64,000 bases of DNA from a virus. The notes beneath the pieces are model-generated. The model saw nothing but the letters and a program-made list of their open reading frames with translations, made no database searches and was not told the DNA's origin. Positions within the stretch are counted from its first letter, which is position 1; each line of letters opens with the position of its first letter. A program made the translations under genes and the position numbers. The stretch lies in the IMG/VR virus record IMGVR_UViG_3300034198_015460, positions 1-64,000 of that record. One strand, written 5' to 3'. Below are positions 40,137 to 48,821 of the stretch, piece by piece.

Positions 40137-40926
40137 TCTTTATTTCCTCAATTTCTTTTCTTAATTCTTTAATGGATTCGACTAATAATCCAACAATATT
40201 TCCATAAGCAACAAATTTCATACCATTTTCATTTATACTGACCGCTTCTGGTAATACTTTTTCTACTTCTTGAGCTATCAATCCTGTACTGATAACATCA
40301 GTATTGATGAATTTAAATGTTATACCATTTATAGCATTTATTTTTTCTAATGGATTTTCAATGATTTTTATGTCAGACTTTAATCTTTCATCTGAAGATG
40401 AAGAAATAACACCAAGAGAAGTCACATTTCCGTTAAAATAACCAGTACCATTGACTGACAATTTATCGGCAGGCGCATTATTAGAAATACCAAAATTACC
40501 ATTAGATACAAAATATGCTGCTGTGCCAATGGTTGCTGTGTTTGTTTGTAGAGTTAAAGCATATGCGTTCACAAGAGAAGAATTTGCAGTGAACAGAGTT
40601 CCTGTTGAAACCGTTGTCGCATTAACAGTGCCAGTTGTATAAACGCCAGAAGTATTGGCTATTACTGATGTCCCAACAGTATGCGAAGCGGCGTTGATAG
40701 TTCCAGTATGATATGCTCCAGTTGTATTAGCTATGAATGATGTGCTAATATTATAAGCAACTGCATTAACAACACTAGAATTGGCGGTAAAAGAAGTACC
40801 AACAGTATGTGATGCAGCATTAATCACTCCTGTTGTGTTCGCTATATACAACCCAGAACTGTTGGCTACTATATTAGAAGAAGCTACTTGAAGTCCGTTT
40901 TTGACTAAAAAATCTCTATCTGCCAT
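40120..40926 (-). CDS. tail fibre with S74 intramolecular chaperone
   Basis: 268 residues. The N-terminal 150 are repeats of the type (S/T)x(F/V)xANSSxVNA, a beta-helical shaft. A C-terminal S74 peptidase/chaperone domain follows: SSDERLKSDIKII (autocleavage Ser and Lys), GLIAQEVEKVLPEAV, then a trimerising coiled coil VESIKELRKEIEEIKN. Such domains fold the fibre trimer and then cut themselves off. It has a late promoter and overlaps the propeller gene by 17 nt. Confidence 0.88.
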   Translation of the reverse strand: MADRDFLVKNGLQVASSNIVANSSGLYIANTTGVINAASHTVGTSFTANSSVVNAVAYNISTSFIANTTGAYHTGTINAASHTVGTSVIANTSGVYTTGTVNATTVSTGTLFTANSSLVNAYALTLQTNTATIGTAAYFVSNGNFGISNNAPADKLSVNGTGYFNGNVTSLGVISSSSDERLKSDIKIIENPLEKINAINGITFKFINTDVISTGLIAQEVEKVLPEAVSINENGMKFVAYGNIVGLLVESIKELRKEIEEIKNGSIH

Positions 40927-40961
40927 CTGGTTCCCTTTCCCACAGAGGTTTTATTTTATTT

Positions 40962-40969
40962 TATTTATA
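40962..40969 (-). promoter_or_regulatory. T4-type late promoter of fibre genes
   Basis: TATAAATA about 36 nt upstream of the S74 fibre gene start, after the last polyglycine adhesin gene. Confidence 0.75.
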
Positions 40970-40975
40970 TAATTC

Positions 40976-41869
40976 TTACCACCAAGAAACTATAATAACT
41001 CCTGGACCACCATCACCACCCCTACCACCTCCTAATGAACCTCCAGCACCTCCGCCACCACCCCCAGAACCAAAAGCACCAGCGCCGCCAGCACCCCCAA
41101 CAAATATTGTGCTTGCACCCGCACCACCTCCGCCTGAACCTCCACAAGACATGAATGGTTTTGTGAACATTACACCAGCATTACCATTTGTTTGAGAAGC
41201 ACCACCAGGAATAGTAGGTATAAATCCTGCACCTGTTATAGCACCACCAGCACCTGTGCTAGCACCACCTGTTCCACCTGCGCCACCTGATACTATAATA
41301 TTAGCTATAGCACCCCAAGTAACCGCTGAAGGGCTAACGGCTGAGCTTTCATTCTGCGCACCTCCAGCGGTACCTACTTGACCAATAGAAGTAGTGTATA
41401 GACCATAGTTATTCCATCTATCAGAAGTAGAGGCTGAACCAGCAGTGCCAGCAGCACCTAATGCAATAGAACTTCCACCACCTCCTGCACCACCACCACT
41501 TGCACTTAAAACATAATCTCCTGTTGGACCTATGAGAGCAACATAGCTTACAGTTCCTGCTGTTCCGCCAGTAGAAGCAGCACCACCCGGACCTCCAGGT
41601 CCTGGTGAGACGTAAAGGGTATCTGGAATATAACTAGCAGGTAACATAAGAGTCGTTATTGCACCAGAACCTCCGCCACCACCGCCGCCTCTAGCAGTAG
41701 TAGATGAGTTAGTATGACCACCTCCACCTCCACCACCACCTCCAACAAGATAGAAATTGAAGTAACTTACACCTCTTGGTTTTATGAAAGTATAGACGTT
41801 TGTTGCTTCAGCAAAATAGATCGCATAGTTACCATCCATTGATCTCGGTAGATGTGAAAAATCACTCAT
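40976..41869 (-). CDS. polyglycine-rich adhesin, paralogue 1
   Basis: 297 residues, about a third Gly. It opens MSDFSHLPRSMDGNYAIYF and has a beta start, then blocks of 4-9 Gly (LVGGGGGGGGGH, ARGGGGGGGSGA, GGAGGTGGA) and a Cys in MSCGGSGGGG. It ends GPGVIIVSWW. The pattern recalls the polyglycine-II sandwich adhesins at T2/S16 fibre tips (gp38), which determine the receptor. One of three tandem paralogues. Confidence 0.8.
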   Translation of the reverse strand: MSDFSHLPRSMDGNYAIYFAEATNVYTFIKPRGVSYFNFYLVGGGGGGGGGHTNSSTTARGGGGGGGSGAITTLMLPASYIPDTLYVSPGPGGPGGAASTGGTAGTVSYVALIGPTGDYVLSASGGGAGGGGSSIALGAAGTAGSASTSDRWNNYGLYTTSIGQVGTAGGAQNESSAVSPSAVTWGAIANIIVSGGAGGTGGASTGAGGAITGAGFIPTIPGGASQTNGNAGVMFTKPFMSCGGSGGGGAGASTIFVGGAGGAGAFGSGGGGGGAGGSLGGGRGGDGGPGVIIVSWW

Positions 41870-41870
41870 G

Positions 41871-42779
41871 TTAAAACCCCCAGATCATTACTAAACCAGA
41901 ACCACCTCGTCCTCCTAAAGAAGAATTTCCAGAGTTGTTGATATAAGTACCGCCACCGCCGCCGCCAGAACCAATACCCGCATCACCTCCAGTTCCGCCA
42001 TTACCAGTAGCGGCTCTACAACCTCCACCACCGGAACCTCCACAAGACATAAAAGGCTGCATATAAGTAAGCCCAGATTGACCATTAGTTGCAGTTGAAC
42101 TTGTGCTTCCAGCACCCCCACTGATTGTCGGCATAAAACCAGCACCAGTTATAGAACCTCCTGTACGCGCTGTTGGCGTTGTAGTACTACCACCACCGCT
42201 AGCACCACCGGATAAAATTATAGAACCCCATGTAATACCCGCAGATGGCTCTGATGTAGTTCCTGTAGCGCCCGCTTGCCCCGCAAATAAAGAATAACTT
42301 CCATAAGACCCAAGAATCATATTTGTAGCAGTTGCAGCAGCTCCCGCCGAACCACCGGCTGCGCTTCCGGCGCCACCGCCACTTGCATAACATATTACAT
42401 ACGCGGCAGTAGTATTTGGTTGTACAGAAATATAAGACGCGCCTCCGCTACCACCGGATGTACCATGCGATCCATCGATCGTGCCAGTGTTAATTCCTGC
42501 TGATCCTCCAGCGCCTGAATTGACATATAGAATATCAGGAATTAGACTAGCATGGATTAACATAGTAGTAATTCCTCCTGAACCACCGCCTCCACCGCCA
42601 AAACCATTACTAGCTGAAGCTACTGAGCGTCCAGCACCGCCGCCTCCACCGCCACCTATACATACAATATAGATGCTTGTTATTCCTCTAGGCTTATTCC
42701 AGACTTGCCATTGAGAAATACTATAATATACTGAAAAGTTTGATCTGAGATTTTGTGAAATATGTGAGAAGTCTAACAT
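41871..42779 (-). CDS. polyglycine-rich adhesin, paralogue 2
   Basis: 302 residues; start MLDFSHISQNLRSNFSVYY, first aromatic/hydrophobic strand WQVWNKPRGITSIYIVCIGG, then Gly blocks (GGGGGGGAGRS, FGGGGGGSGG) and the common MQPFMSCGGSGGGG, end SGLVMIWGF. The frame and end (hydrophobic strand) match its two neighbours while the loops between Gly blocks differ, as expected for receptor specificity loops. One base separates it from paralogue 1. Confidence 0.8.
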   Translation of the reverse strand: MLDFSHISQNLRSNFSVYYSISQWQVWNKPRGITSIYIVCIGGGGGGGAGRSVASASNGFGGGGGGSGGITTMLIHASLIPDILYVNSGAGGSAGINTGTIDGSHGTSGGSGGASYISVQPNTTAAYVICYASGGGAGSAAGGSAGAAATATNMILGSYGSYSLFAGQAGATGTTSEPSAGITWGSIILSGGASGGGSTTTPTARTGGSITGAGFMPTISGGAGSTSSTATNGQSGLTYMQPFMSCGGSGGGGCRAATGNGGTGGDAGIGSGGGGGGTYINNSGNSSLGGRGGSGLVMIWGF

Positions 42780-42783
42780 GTTA

Positions 42784-43704
42784 CTACCATGATGTTATTA
42801 TTACCAAGCCAGGACCGCCGTTACCGCCAGCACCACCGCCACTTGTACCTCCAGCACCGCCACCACCGCCGCCGCATCCATATGTTGCATTACCACCTCT
42901 AGCACCTGCTGTTGTCGTTGAGTTAGATGAACCCCCACCTGACCCTCCAAGAAAAACTAAAGGGACTAAAAAACCAGATCCGGCTACTCCAGCACCCGGA
43001 GAAGCGCCACCAGAACCACCAGAAATTATGGTACTTTGAAAAACTGAAGGTAGTGGTGCACCACCAGTTCCCAAGTTACCTCCCGCAACACCAGAACCGC
43101 CTCCACCACCAGCACCGCCAATAGTTATGTCACCTCCCATGGTTGTGGAACCCGCAGCAGTACCGCTTACAGCACCACCAGCTCCACCAGTATTTCCCGC
43201 AACAGCGGTAAATATTGCAAAATTTGAAAAAGTAGCAGAAGTTGAAACCATAGCAACAGCAGCAGCACCACCAGCAGCATTGAGGGTAGTTGGACCTGCT
43301 GCACCCCCACCACCACCATTAGCATAAGCAAGTAAATATGCTGCTGTGGTGCTTGGATATAAACTTACATAACTAGCCCCGCCGTCAGAACCATTAACTC
43401 CTGAGCCAGTTGAACCAGCACCTCCTCGACCAACTTGAATGTATAATAAATCAGGTAATAAAAAAGCAGGCACTAATAATCTTGTTGTTGTTCCTTGCGC
43501 ACCACCCCCGCCACCACCTCTAGAACCGGTAACTGAATTAGATCGACCGCCACCGCCGCCACCGCCGCCACTAAGACAGAAGATATTGATCATAGAACAG
43601 TTGCGAGGTTTATTCCAAACTTGCCATTCTGTAGCTGCGTTCAATGCATAGAAGTAGTCTATCTTTGCTGTCTGAGAATCAGAAACGTGAGAAAAATCAA
43701 GCAT
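42784..43704 (-). CDS. polyglycine-rich adhesin, paralogue 3
   Basis: 306 residues; start MLDFSHVSDSQTAKIDYFY, shared EWQVWNKPRNCSMINIFC strand, Gly blocks (SGGGGGGGGRS, RGGGGGGAQG, GCGGGGGGAGG) and end GPGLVIITSW. Closer to paralogue 2 than to 1 in its opening. It is the first of the three in transcription. Three in a row implies duplication and divergence rather than one adhesin gene as in T2. Confidence 0.8.
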   Translation of the reverse strand: MLDFSHVSDSQTAKIDYFYALNAATEWQVWNKPRNCSMINIFCLSGGGGGGGGRSNSVTGSRGGGGGGAQGTTTRLLVPAFLLPDLLYIQVGRGGAGSTGSGVNGSDGGASYVSLYPSTTAAYLLAYANGGGGGAAGPTTLNAAGGAAAVAMVSTSATFSNFAIFTAVAGNTGGAGGAVSGTAAGSTTMGGDITIGGAGGGGGSGVAGGNLGTGGAPLPSVFQSTIISGGSGGASPGAGVAGSGFLVPLVFLGGSGGGSSNSTTTAGARGGNATYGCGGGGGGAGGTSGGGAGGNGGPGLVIITSW

Positions 43705-43875
43705 TTATTGTTCTATTGTTGTTTTGTAAGACATCCCAGTATTAGTGACATCTTCTCCATCATCCTTTACTATTCTGACCACCGTAAAATTTGTCTGTTC
43801 AACTTCCATCCAGCCTAAACCTTCATGACCACTTAGGAACTCAATTCTATATCTTATTACGTTGGATTCGCTCAT
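43705..43875 (-). CDS. small hypothetical protein before adhesins
   Basis: 56 residues from the ATG at 43875 (TAATATG after the upstream stop). Acidic, beta-type: YRIEFLSGHEGLGWMEVEQT and FTVVRIVKDDGEDVTN. It directly precedes the adhesin genes with no gap. Possibly a fibre accessory or chaperone; not recognised. Confidence 0.55.
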   Translation of the reverse strand: MSESNVIRYRIEFLSGHEGLGWMEVEQTNFTVVRIVKDDGEDVTNTGMSYKTTIEQ

Positions 43876-43876
43876 A

Positions 43877-44323
43877 TTAATAGTTACCTGCAATTACAAT
43901 TGCCGCCCAGTATGTGTTCGTTGCTGGGGCTGAGTGGTTTGTCACCAATATAGCATAACTTGGAGGAAGTGCAACGTTCATCGGAACGTCGATAGGATAT
44001 GTAGCAACTGTTGCATTAGCAGCAGAAACTGAAGGTAAAGCAACTTCTTGAAATAAAGTACATGTAGTATTATTAGCTGTAGTGTTAGATGAACTTATAT
44101 AAATTCTTCCAACCGTAGCTGTAGTTGAAAGAGCAGCAGAGTTGGCTACGGGCGACCATCTAACACGCTGTACAAAACTTCCATTTGTTGCATCAGCAGT
44201 AAAAGCAAGAAACGTATCAGTACCTACTGTTCCTGTTCCATCACTTCTTGTTAAACCTGCTGTAACACGTGTTTGACCATAAGCCCCTACTCTACTATAA
44301 ATTGGTATTTGATTACCAGCCAT
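43877..44323 (-). CDS. predicted virion/fibre protein
   Basis: 148 residues, beta-rich: MAGNQIPIYSRVGAYGQT, LAFTADATNGSFVQRVRWSP, ATVGRIYISSSNTT, then ILVTNHSAPATNTYWAAIVI. The closing TNTYWAAIVIAGNY resembles the C-terminal strand (TNVYWMAIGV) of the fibre protein at 56344, suggesting a shared tip fold. No catalytic motif. Confidence 0.6.
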   Translation of the reverse strand: MAGNQIPIYSRVGAYGQTRVTAGLTRSDGTGTVGTDTFLAFTADATNGSFVQRVRWSPVANSAALSTTATVGRIYISSSNTTANNTTCTLFQEVALPSVSAANATVATYPIDVPMNVALPPSYAILVTNHSAPATNTYWAAIVIAGNY

Positions 44324-44339
44324 CTAGTTTATCTCCTGT

Positions 44340-45101
44340 TTAAGCCATTGCTAAATTGTTATAAAGAGCCACTATTTGACCCATAGTGTTTAAAATTGAA
44401 CCATCATTAAAAATTATACCAGATGCAATTATATCTGTATTAACTGTGCTATTTCCAATAGAAATTGTGTTTGAAATAGTTAAAATTGCTGTAGTTTTAT
44501 CAAAAGTTAAATTGGCATCACCGCCAAAAGAACCAGAGTTATTAAATTGTATTTGTGTATTTGAACCTCCAGGAGTCCCAGACCCACCACCTGATACTGT
44601 TGACCAATAAGCTGAACTACCATTAGTTGTTAATACTTGACCGGCAGTACCTGTGCTACCATTCGCTGATACTGCAACACCACCAAGAGTAATGTTACCG
44701 TTAAATGTGGTCGGAACAGAAAGACTAAAAGCACTTGTAATACTATTAGCAAAAATTGACCATATAGCCCTTTGCCCGTATGCCGTGTTTGTGCTATAGA
44801 AAACAAAGTTATCGTCAGTTTGTTGACGCATCGCAACAAAAGCTGATGTATTTACTGTTTGAAAATATATATTTTTATCATTATTAAGTGTTAAAGAATT
44901 TGTGATACGCTGACTGGTTATATTAGCACCAACTGTAATTAAATTTGTTCCATCTGATGTATAGAGAATACCATCAGACATATTAAGAGCAAATTCGCCA
45001 GCAGCGATATATTGTGAATTTGTCGCATAAGATGCAGTTGTATTAGGAGTTCTTCCTGAAACAGAAGTTCTCCTTACTTGAAACTTTGTATTAGCAGCCA
45101 T
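44340..45101 (-). CDS. tail fibre protein
   Basis: 253 residues. The N-terminal KFQVRRTSVSGRTPNT, then IAAGEFALNMSDGILYTSDG is the common attachment module of marine phage fibres (compare 45387). A shaft with Asn/Thr/Ser repeats and TAGQVLTTNGSSAYWSTVSG follows. Near the end, IIASGIIFNDGSILNT resembles the SINSTAIIFNDSTSQNT module of the genes at 38.6-40.1 kb. Confidence 0.7.
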   Translation of the reverse strand: MAANTKFQVRRTSVSGRTPNTTASYATNSQYIAAGEFALNMSDGILYTSDGTNLITVGANITSQRITNSLTLNNDKNIYFQTVNTSAFVAMRQQTDDNFVFYSTNTAYGQRAIWSIFANSITSAFSLSVPTTFNGNITLGGVAVSANGSTGTAGQVLTTNGSSAYWSTVSGGGSGTPGGSNTQIQFNNSGSFGGDANLTFDKTTAILTISNTISIGNSTVNTDIIASGIIFNDGSILNTMGQIVALYNNLAMA

Positions 45102-45131
45102 GTGGCTTCCTCTTTAATGGCATGTGCCGAG

Positions 45132-45356
45132 TTATTGTTCAAAACCGTCTGTATCAGAAGTATTTACTTCTTTTTTATTTATTCTCTTTTCTTTTTTCTC
45201 TAATTGTTTTTCTAATTCAACAATTCTTTGATTTAAAGAAATATTTGTAGCTTCAGAAAACTTCAATTGTGCTTTCATAAAAACATTATTTTTCATCAAT
45301 TCTTCAATTTCTTTAAATAAAGTTTCAATATAAACATTGACAAACTCAGGTGACAT
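45132..45356 (-). CDS. small coiled-coil protein in fibre cluster
   Basis: 74 residues, helical, with heptads NQRIVELEKQLEKKEKRINK and an acidic end DTDGFEQ. Like the small helical protein at 48627, it sits between fibre genes and could be a fibre-assembly chaperone (T4 gp57A is a small helical protein of this kind). That role is only inferred. Confidence 0.6.
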   Translation of the reverse strand: MSPEFVNVYIETLFKEIEELMKNNVFMKAQLKFSEATNISLNQRIVELEKQLEKKEKRINKKEVNTSDTDGFEQ

Positions 45357-45386
45357 GGGTATATTCCATTATTAAATTAATTATTT

Positions 45387-47192
45387 TTAAAAAGTTCCGC
45401 CATCAAGTATTCCCCAAGTCACAAGAGAATTGTTGACTTGGAGAACATAACCTTCAGTTCCTAATGAAAGTTTTGAAAGACCATTACTTGTATTACCAAC
45501 AAGTAAATCTTGTGAAGTAAATGTATTCCATCCTGTACCACCAGAAGTTCCAACAAGAGCAGTTGTAAGAGTCAAAGAATTGGCAGCTAATGCGGCAGTA
45601 ACAGATGAATTAGCATTGATTTGAATAGCAGTAGAATTCACAACAAATACGGAACTGTTATTGCCATATGGCATTAAGTATGCTTGTAGAGTAGCAGTTC
45701 CCGAATTTGCGCTAGTATCAATTGTGGACGATGTATTTGGATTTGTATTTGATCCAAATAACCAGAAGAATGGAGCAGAATTAGTTGATTTTGCTGCAAT
45801 TCTTGCAAGACCAGCATACCAAATAGCAGAAGAATTACCGGCAGGAGAATACCAACCAGCATCAACAACATCAGTTGTTGTATTATTAGAGGCTAATTCT
45901 ATGACATTATCTTTGATAATTAATGAAGTAACATTGACAGAAGTAAAAGTACCAGAAACAATTAAGTTTCCTGAAAGCGTTAGGTCTGTTAATGAAAGAA
46001 CAGAATTTACAAACGCACCAGATGTGTTTACTACAAGAGTATTATCACCATTTTTTACAGATATACCAGAAGAATTAGAAACTATACCGTTATTAGCTAG
46101 AACATTGATGCCAGAAGAATCAACTGAAATACCATTTGCTTGTTTAGCCCATATCCCAGTAGAATTTGCTACGATGCCGTTATTGGCAATTGCATAAAGA
46201 GTTCCAGTGCTAGTAATTGTACCACCACCAATACCATTTGATGTAGCAACGGAAGTTACTGTACCAGTGGAATCATTTTTCCAATATGGTGATCCAGTTG
46301 CACCATTTGAAGCTAGTATTTGACCGGCAGAACCAACTCCACCATTTGCTGATAACTGAATATTTGAAAGAGTTAATTGAGTAGAATTGGCAATAAAGTT
46401 TGTGCCAACTGTAATCGATGCAGCGTTAACTGTTCCTGTTGTATTAGCAACAAATATACCAGATGTATTGGCTATTACAGATGCACCAACAGTAATTAGT
46501 GCGGAATTAACTGATGATGAAAGATTCGCGGTAGAGCCAATTATATTTGCATATAACGTAGTAGTAGAAATTGTACCAGCATTAACTGTTGAAACACCAG
46601 CTGTGTTTTGAACAACAACCTGACCAGTTGTTTGTGTAGTTGAACTATTACCAACACTAATAGCACCTGTATTCGCAATAGTCACTGTTGGAGAAGTAGT
46701 TGTATTTCCAACCCAATAATATGCAGTGCTATTAATTACAGCGTTTGCAGCAATATTAATTGTTGAGGAAAATGTTATGGTATTTTGAAAGGTTTGTGTA
46801 TTAGTCCATGTGTACTGCGCCGCAGTATTTACACCAACAGAAGCAGATGAAACCCAATAAAGATTTGAAGAAGCACCACCAGAAGCTAGAAAATAACCAG
46901 CAGTGCCGGTACTACCATTAGCAGAAATTGTTTGCGTTGTTCCAACAAAGGCCAAATTCCCAATTTGAATTTGATTTATACCAGATGTTGAGTTGGCAAC
47001 AAGAGCCTGATTAGCAGTAAGAGTTCCTGGGCTTCTTACCCCACCAATTGGAACCACTGTTCCGCCATCTGTAGAACCAATAAAGAGAACACCAGAACCA
47101 CCTGTAGCATTAGAATATGCTAATTCCCCTGGATTAAGAGAAGCAGGTGATGCTGTAGCAGCGCTTCTTTTGATTTGAATTCTATTAGCCAT
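45387..47192 (-). CDS. long repetitive tail fibre protein
   Basis: 601 residues. Attachment module MANRIQIKRSAATASPASLN, GELAYSNATGGSGVLFIG at the N-terminus, then repeated GxxVANTSGIFVANTTGTVNAA-type 14-residue units (for example IANTSGIFVANTTGTV and ANNGIVSNSSGISV), predicting a beta-helix or triple-stranded shaft. A SAPFFWLFGSNTN knob region follows; end SLVTWGILDGGTF. The final DGGTF is shared with the neighbouring 47226 gene. Late structural gene. Confidence 0.75.
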   Translation of the reverse strand: MANRIQIKRSAATASPASLNPGELAYSNATGGSGVLFIGSTDGGTVVPIGGVRSPGTLTANQALVANSTSGINQIQIGNLAFVGTTQTISANGSTGTAGYFLASGGASSNLYWVSSASVGVNTAAQYTWTNTQTFQNTITFSSTINIAANAVINSTAYYWVGNTTTSPTVTIANTGAISVGNSSTTQTTGQVVVQNTAGVSTVNAGTISTTTLYANIIGSTANLSSSVNSALITVGASVIANTSGIFVANTTGTVNAASITVGTNFIANSTQLTLSNIQLSANGGVGSAGQILASNGATGSPYWKNDSTGTVTSVATSNGIGGGTITSTGTLYAIANNGIVANSTGIWAKQANGISVDSSGINVLANNGIVSNSSGISVKNGDNTLVVNTSGAFVNSVLSLTDLTLSGNLIVSGTFTSVNVTSLIIKDNVIELASNNTTTDVVDAGWYSPAGNSSAIWYAGLARIAAKSTNSAPFFWLFGSNTNPNTSSTIDTSANSGTATLQAYLMPYGNNSSVFVVNSTAIQINANSSVTAALAANSLTLTTALVGTSGGTGWNTFTSQDLLVGNTSNGLSKLSLGTEGYVLQVNNSLVTWGILDGGTF

Positions 47193-47225
47193 TTAACTAT
47201 ATTGCCTTTTGTTTTTTTTATTTAG

Positions 47226-47498
47226 TTAAAAAGTTCCGCCATCAATATCACCATCAATATTAGAAAAATTCATTTTTTGAACAACATAGGTATCAGAAGA
47301 ACTGTCGTAAATTAGAGTAGCACCATTTGCTTCTGTAGTAGCATTAACATCTTGTAAACGATCTAGTCTTGTAGCACCACCAACAGTTAATGCAGGAGTT
47401 GGTTTGAGTGTTACTGGAGTTGTTGTGTCAATAAAACCAGCAGTAGCGTTAGTCGCTATATGTATTGTTCTTCTTCTTGCAACAACTACATTAGTCAT
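47226..47498 (-). CDS. fibre-associated protein
   Basis: 90 residues: basic start MTNVVVARRRTIHIAT, then GGATRLDRLQDVNATTEANG, LIYDSSSDTYVVQKMNF and DGDIDGGTF. The LQDVN...LIYD...YVV pattern occurs in fibre shaft segments of T4-like phages, and the end matches that of the 601-residue fibre. Probably a fibre connector. Confidence 0.6.
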   Translation of the reverse strand: MTNVVVARRRTIHIATNATAGFIDTTTPVTLKPTPALTVGGATRLDRLQDVNATTEANGATLIYDSSSDTYVVQKMNFSNIDGDIDGGTF

Positions 47499-47500
47499 TT

Positions 47501-47827
47501 TTATCTCGTGACTTGTGGGGTGACTGTTACAATACCTTCAACAATTCTAGAAGTAGTTGTACCATCATTTATCTCTACATCATATACATATCTACCTGAA
47601 GTTAAAGAGCCAGTTTGGTTGGCGCTTAAAGATAAAGTAACGGTTCCAGTGCTTACATTAATAGATGTAGTAAAATCTGTTGCATTAGAAGATGTATACC
47701 ATTTTCTAATTTGAGAATTAGCGGTATACCCACTTAAATTTAAAGAATCGCCGTTCTCATCAGTTAAAGATAAGTCAGTAGAAAATGTTGCACCTTGATC
47801 TATAACTAAATTAGCTTTAGTTGCCAT
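47501..47827 (-). CDS. virion protein with Ig/BppU-like beta domain
   Basis: 108 residues. Start MATKANLVIDQGATFSTDLS, SLNLSGYTANSQIRKWY, then SGRYVYDVEINDGTTTSRIV and GIVTVTPQVTR. The layout, gradient polar beta-sandwich with YVYDVEI, resembles the N-terminal module of baseplate upper (BppU-like) proteins in other phages. It overlaps the next gene by 1 nt. A baseplate-fibre adaptor is likely. Confidence 0.65.
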   Translation of the reverse strand: MATKANLVIDQGATFSTDLSLTDENGDSLNLSGYTANSQIRKWYTSSNATDFTTSINVSTGTVTLSLSANQTGSLTSGRYVYDVEINDGTTTSRIVEGIVTVTPQVTR

Positions 47828-48630
47828 TATACTATGACCCTAGCATATCTTAATGTGGTTGATGAAACAGAAGCAGGAGTGAATTGAACTGCGACGTTAC
47901 CAGAAGCAATTGTTGCTGAAAATGTACCAACAGAAGAAGATGGAATTATTGAACCATATTCTGTAACATATGCAGTTGATCCATCATGAACAACTAGAAG
48001 TTTTGTCAAATGATATGCAGAACTTGTATTTGCTTGGACCAAATACTCTGCACCAAGATATGTTGAAGTTGAAAAAGAATCTATATTTACTGTTGATGTA
48101 GAAGAAGTTGTGATAGTTCCATTTGATGCTGGATTATAAACAGTTGCAATTGTCGCCCAAGAACCATTAGCGTTTAAATAGTAATTTCCACCAGTCCATT
48201 GAGCTGATGTAGGTACAGTAAATGATATATTAGATGTGGAGTTACTAATAACTACACTAGAAGAATTTATAATAGCATTAGCAGTCGAACTGCCTATCTT
48301 TAGAGATGTATTAGTTATTAGCGTATTATTAATTTGTACAGAAGATGCATTAACAGTGACATTTCCAGACGAATTGCCAACTTTAATGTTTGTTAAATCG
48401 ATAGAAGTAGAACTTATTGTATTAGAAACAGTAACAGCCGTTGGAGAAACGGTTGAGTTGGCAGTCGAATTTCCAGAAGTAAAGGTACCCGATATGCCAG
48501 CATTACCAGTTGCTATATTGGAATTAACCGTAACAGCCTGAGTTGTCATTGCATATGCAAGTTCGTTTGTTCTAGTACGCCAATAATCAAATGTATTTGT
48601 ATTAGCGGTATTTGCTACTGTTACAGTCAT
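47827..48630 (-). CDS. tail fibre protein
   Basis: 267 residues; start MTVTVANTANTNTFDYWRTR, TNELAYAMTTQAVTVNSNI, common in fibre proteins of marine T4-like phages. The shaft has SSxVxISNSTSNI repeats. The C-terminal domain is beta-rich (STYLGAEYLVQANTS, YHLTKLLVVHDGSTAYVTEYG, VAVQFTPASVSSTTLRYARV) and likely forms a knob. Confidence 0.7.
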   Translation of the reverse strand: MTVTVANTANTNTFDYWRTRTNELAYAMTTQAVTVNSNIATGNAGISGTFTSGNSTANSTVSPTAVTVSNTISSTSIDLTNIKVGNSSGNVTVNASSVQINNTLITNTSLKIGSSTANAIINSSSVVISNSTSNISFTVPTSAQWTGGNYYLNANGSWATIATVYNPASNGTITTSSTSTVNIDSFSTSTYLGAEYLVQANTSSAYHLTKLLVVHDGSTAYVTEYGSIIPSSSVGTFSATIASGNVAVQFTPASVSSTTLRYARVIV

Positions 48631-48809
48631 TTAAGTCTCTCTAAAATTAGGTGAAGCATTGATTTAATTTCCGAAACTTCTTCTTTTAAATTATCAAACT
48701 CTTTTTGTTTATTTTTTTGTAATTTATAAGCCTTCAAAGAAGCATTATCTGTGTTCAATACTGCACCTGGATTGTTTGAATCTCTCATAAAACCGTCATT
48801 ACTTTTCAT
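48627..48809 (-). CDS. small helical protein
   Basis: 60 residues: MKSNDGFMRDSNNPGAVLN, then a helix KAYKLQKNKQKEFDNLKEEVSEIKSML, quoted here only in part (EEVSEIKSMLHLILERLK). The C-terminal heptads predict a coiled coil. It lies between the giant baseplate gene and the fibre genes and overlaps the next start by 4 nt. Similar small proteins precede fibres in other T4-like phages; function unknown. Confidence 0.6.
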   Translation of the reverse strand: MKSNDGFMRDSNNPGAVLNTDNASLKAYKLQKNKQKEFDNLKEEVSEIKSMLHLILERLK

Positions 48810-48821
48810 ATATTTATTCCA

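Noticed and set aside
42481-43651. Plus-strand open frames rich in proline opposite the adhesin genes
   Set aside because: They are the complement of Gly codon runs (GGN read as NCC). No ribosome sites; all real genes run on the minus strand.
45661-46197. Plus-strand open frame of 178 codons within the long fibre gene
   Set aside because: It is produced by the Asn/Thr/Ser-rich repeats on the other strand, has no ribosome site and lies fully inside a well-supported gene.
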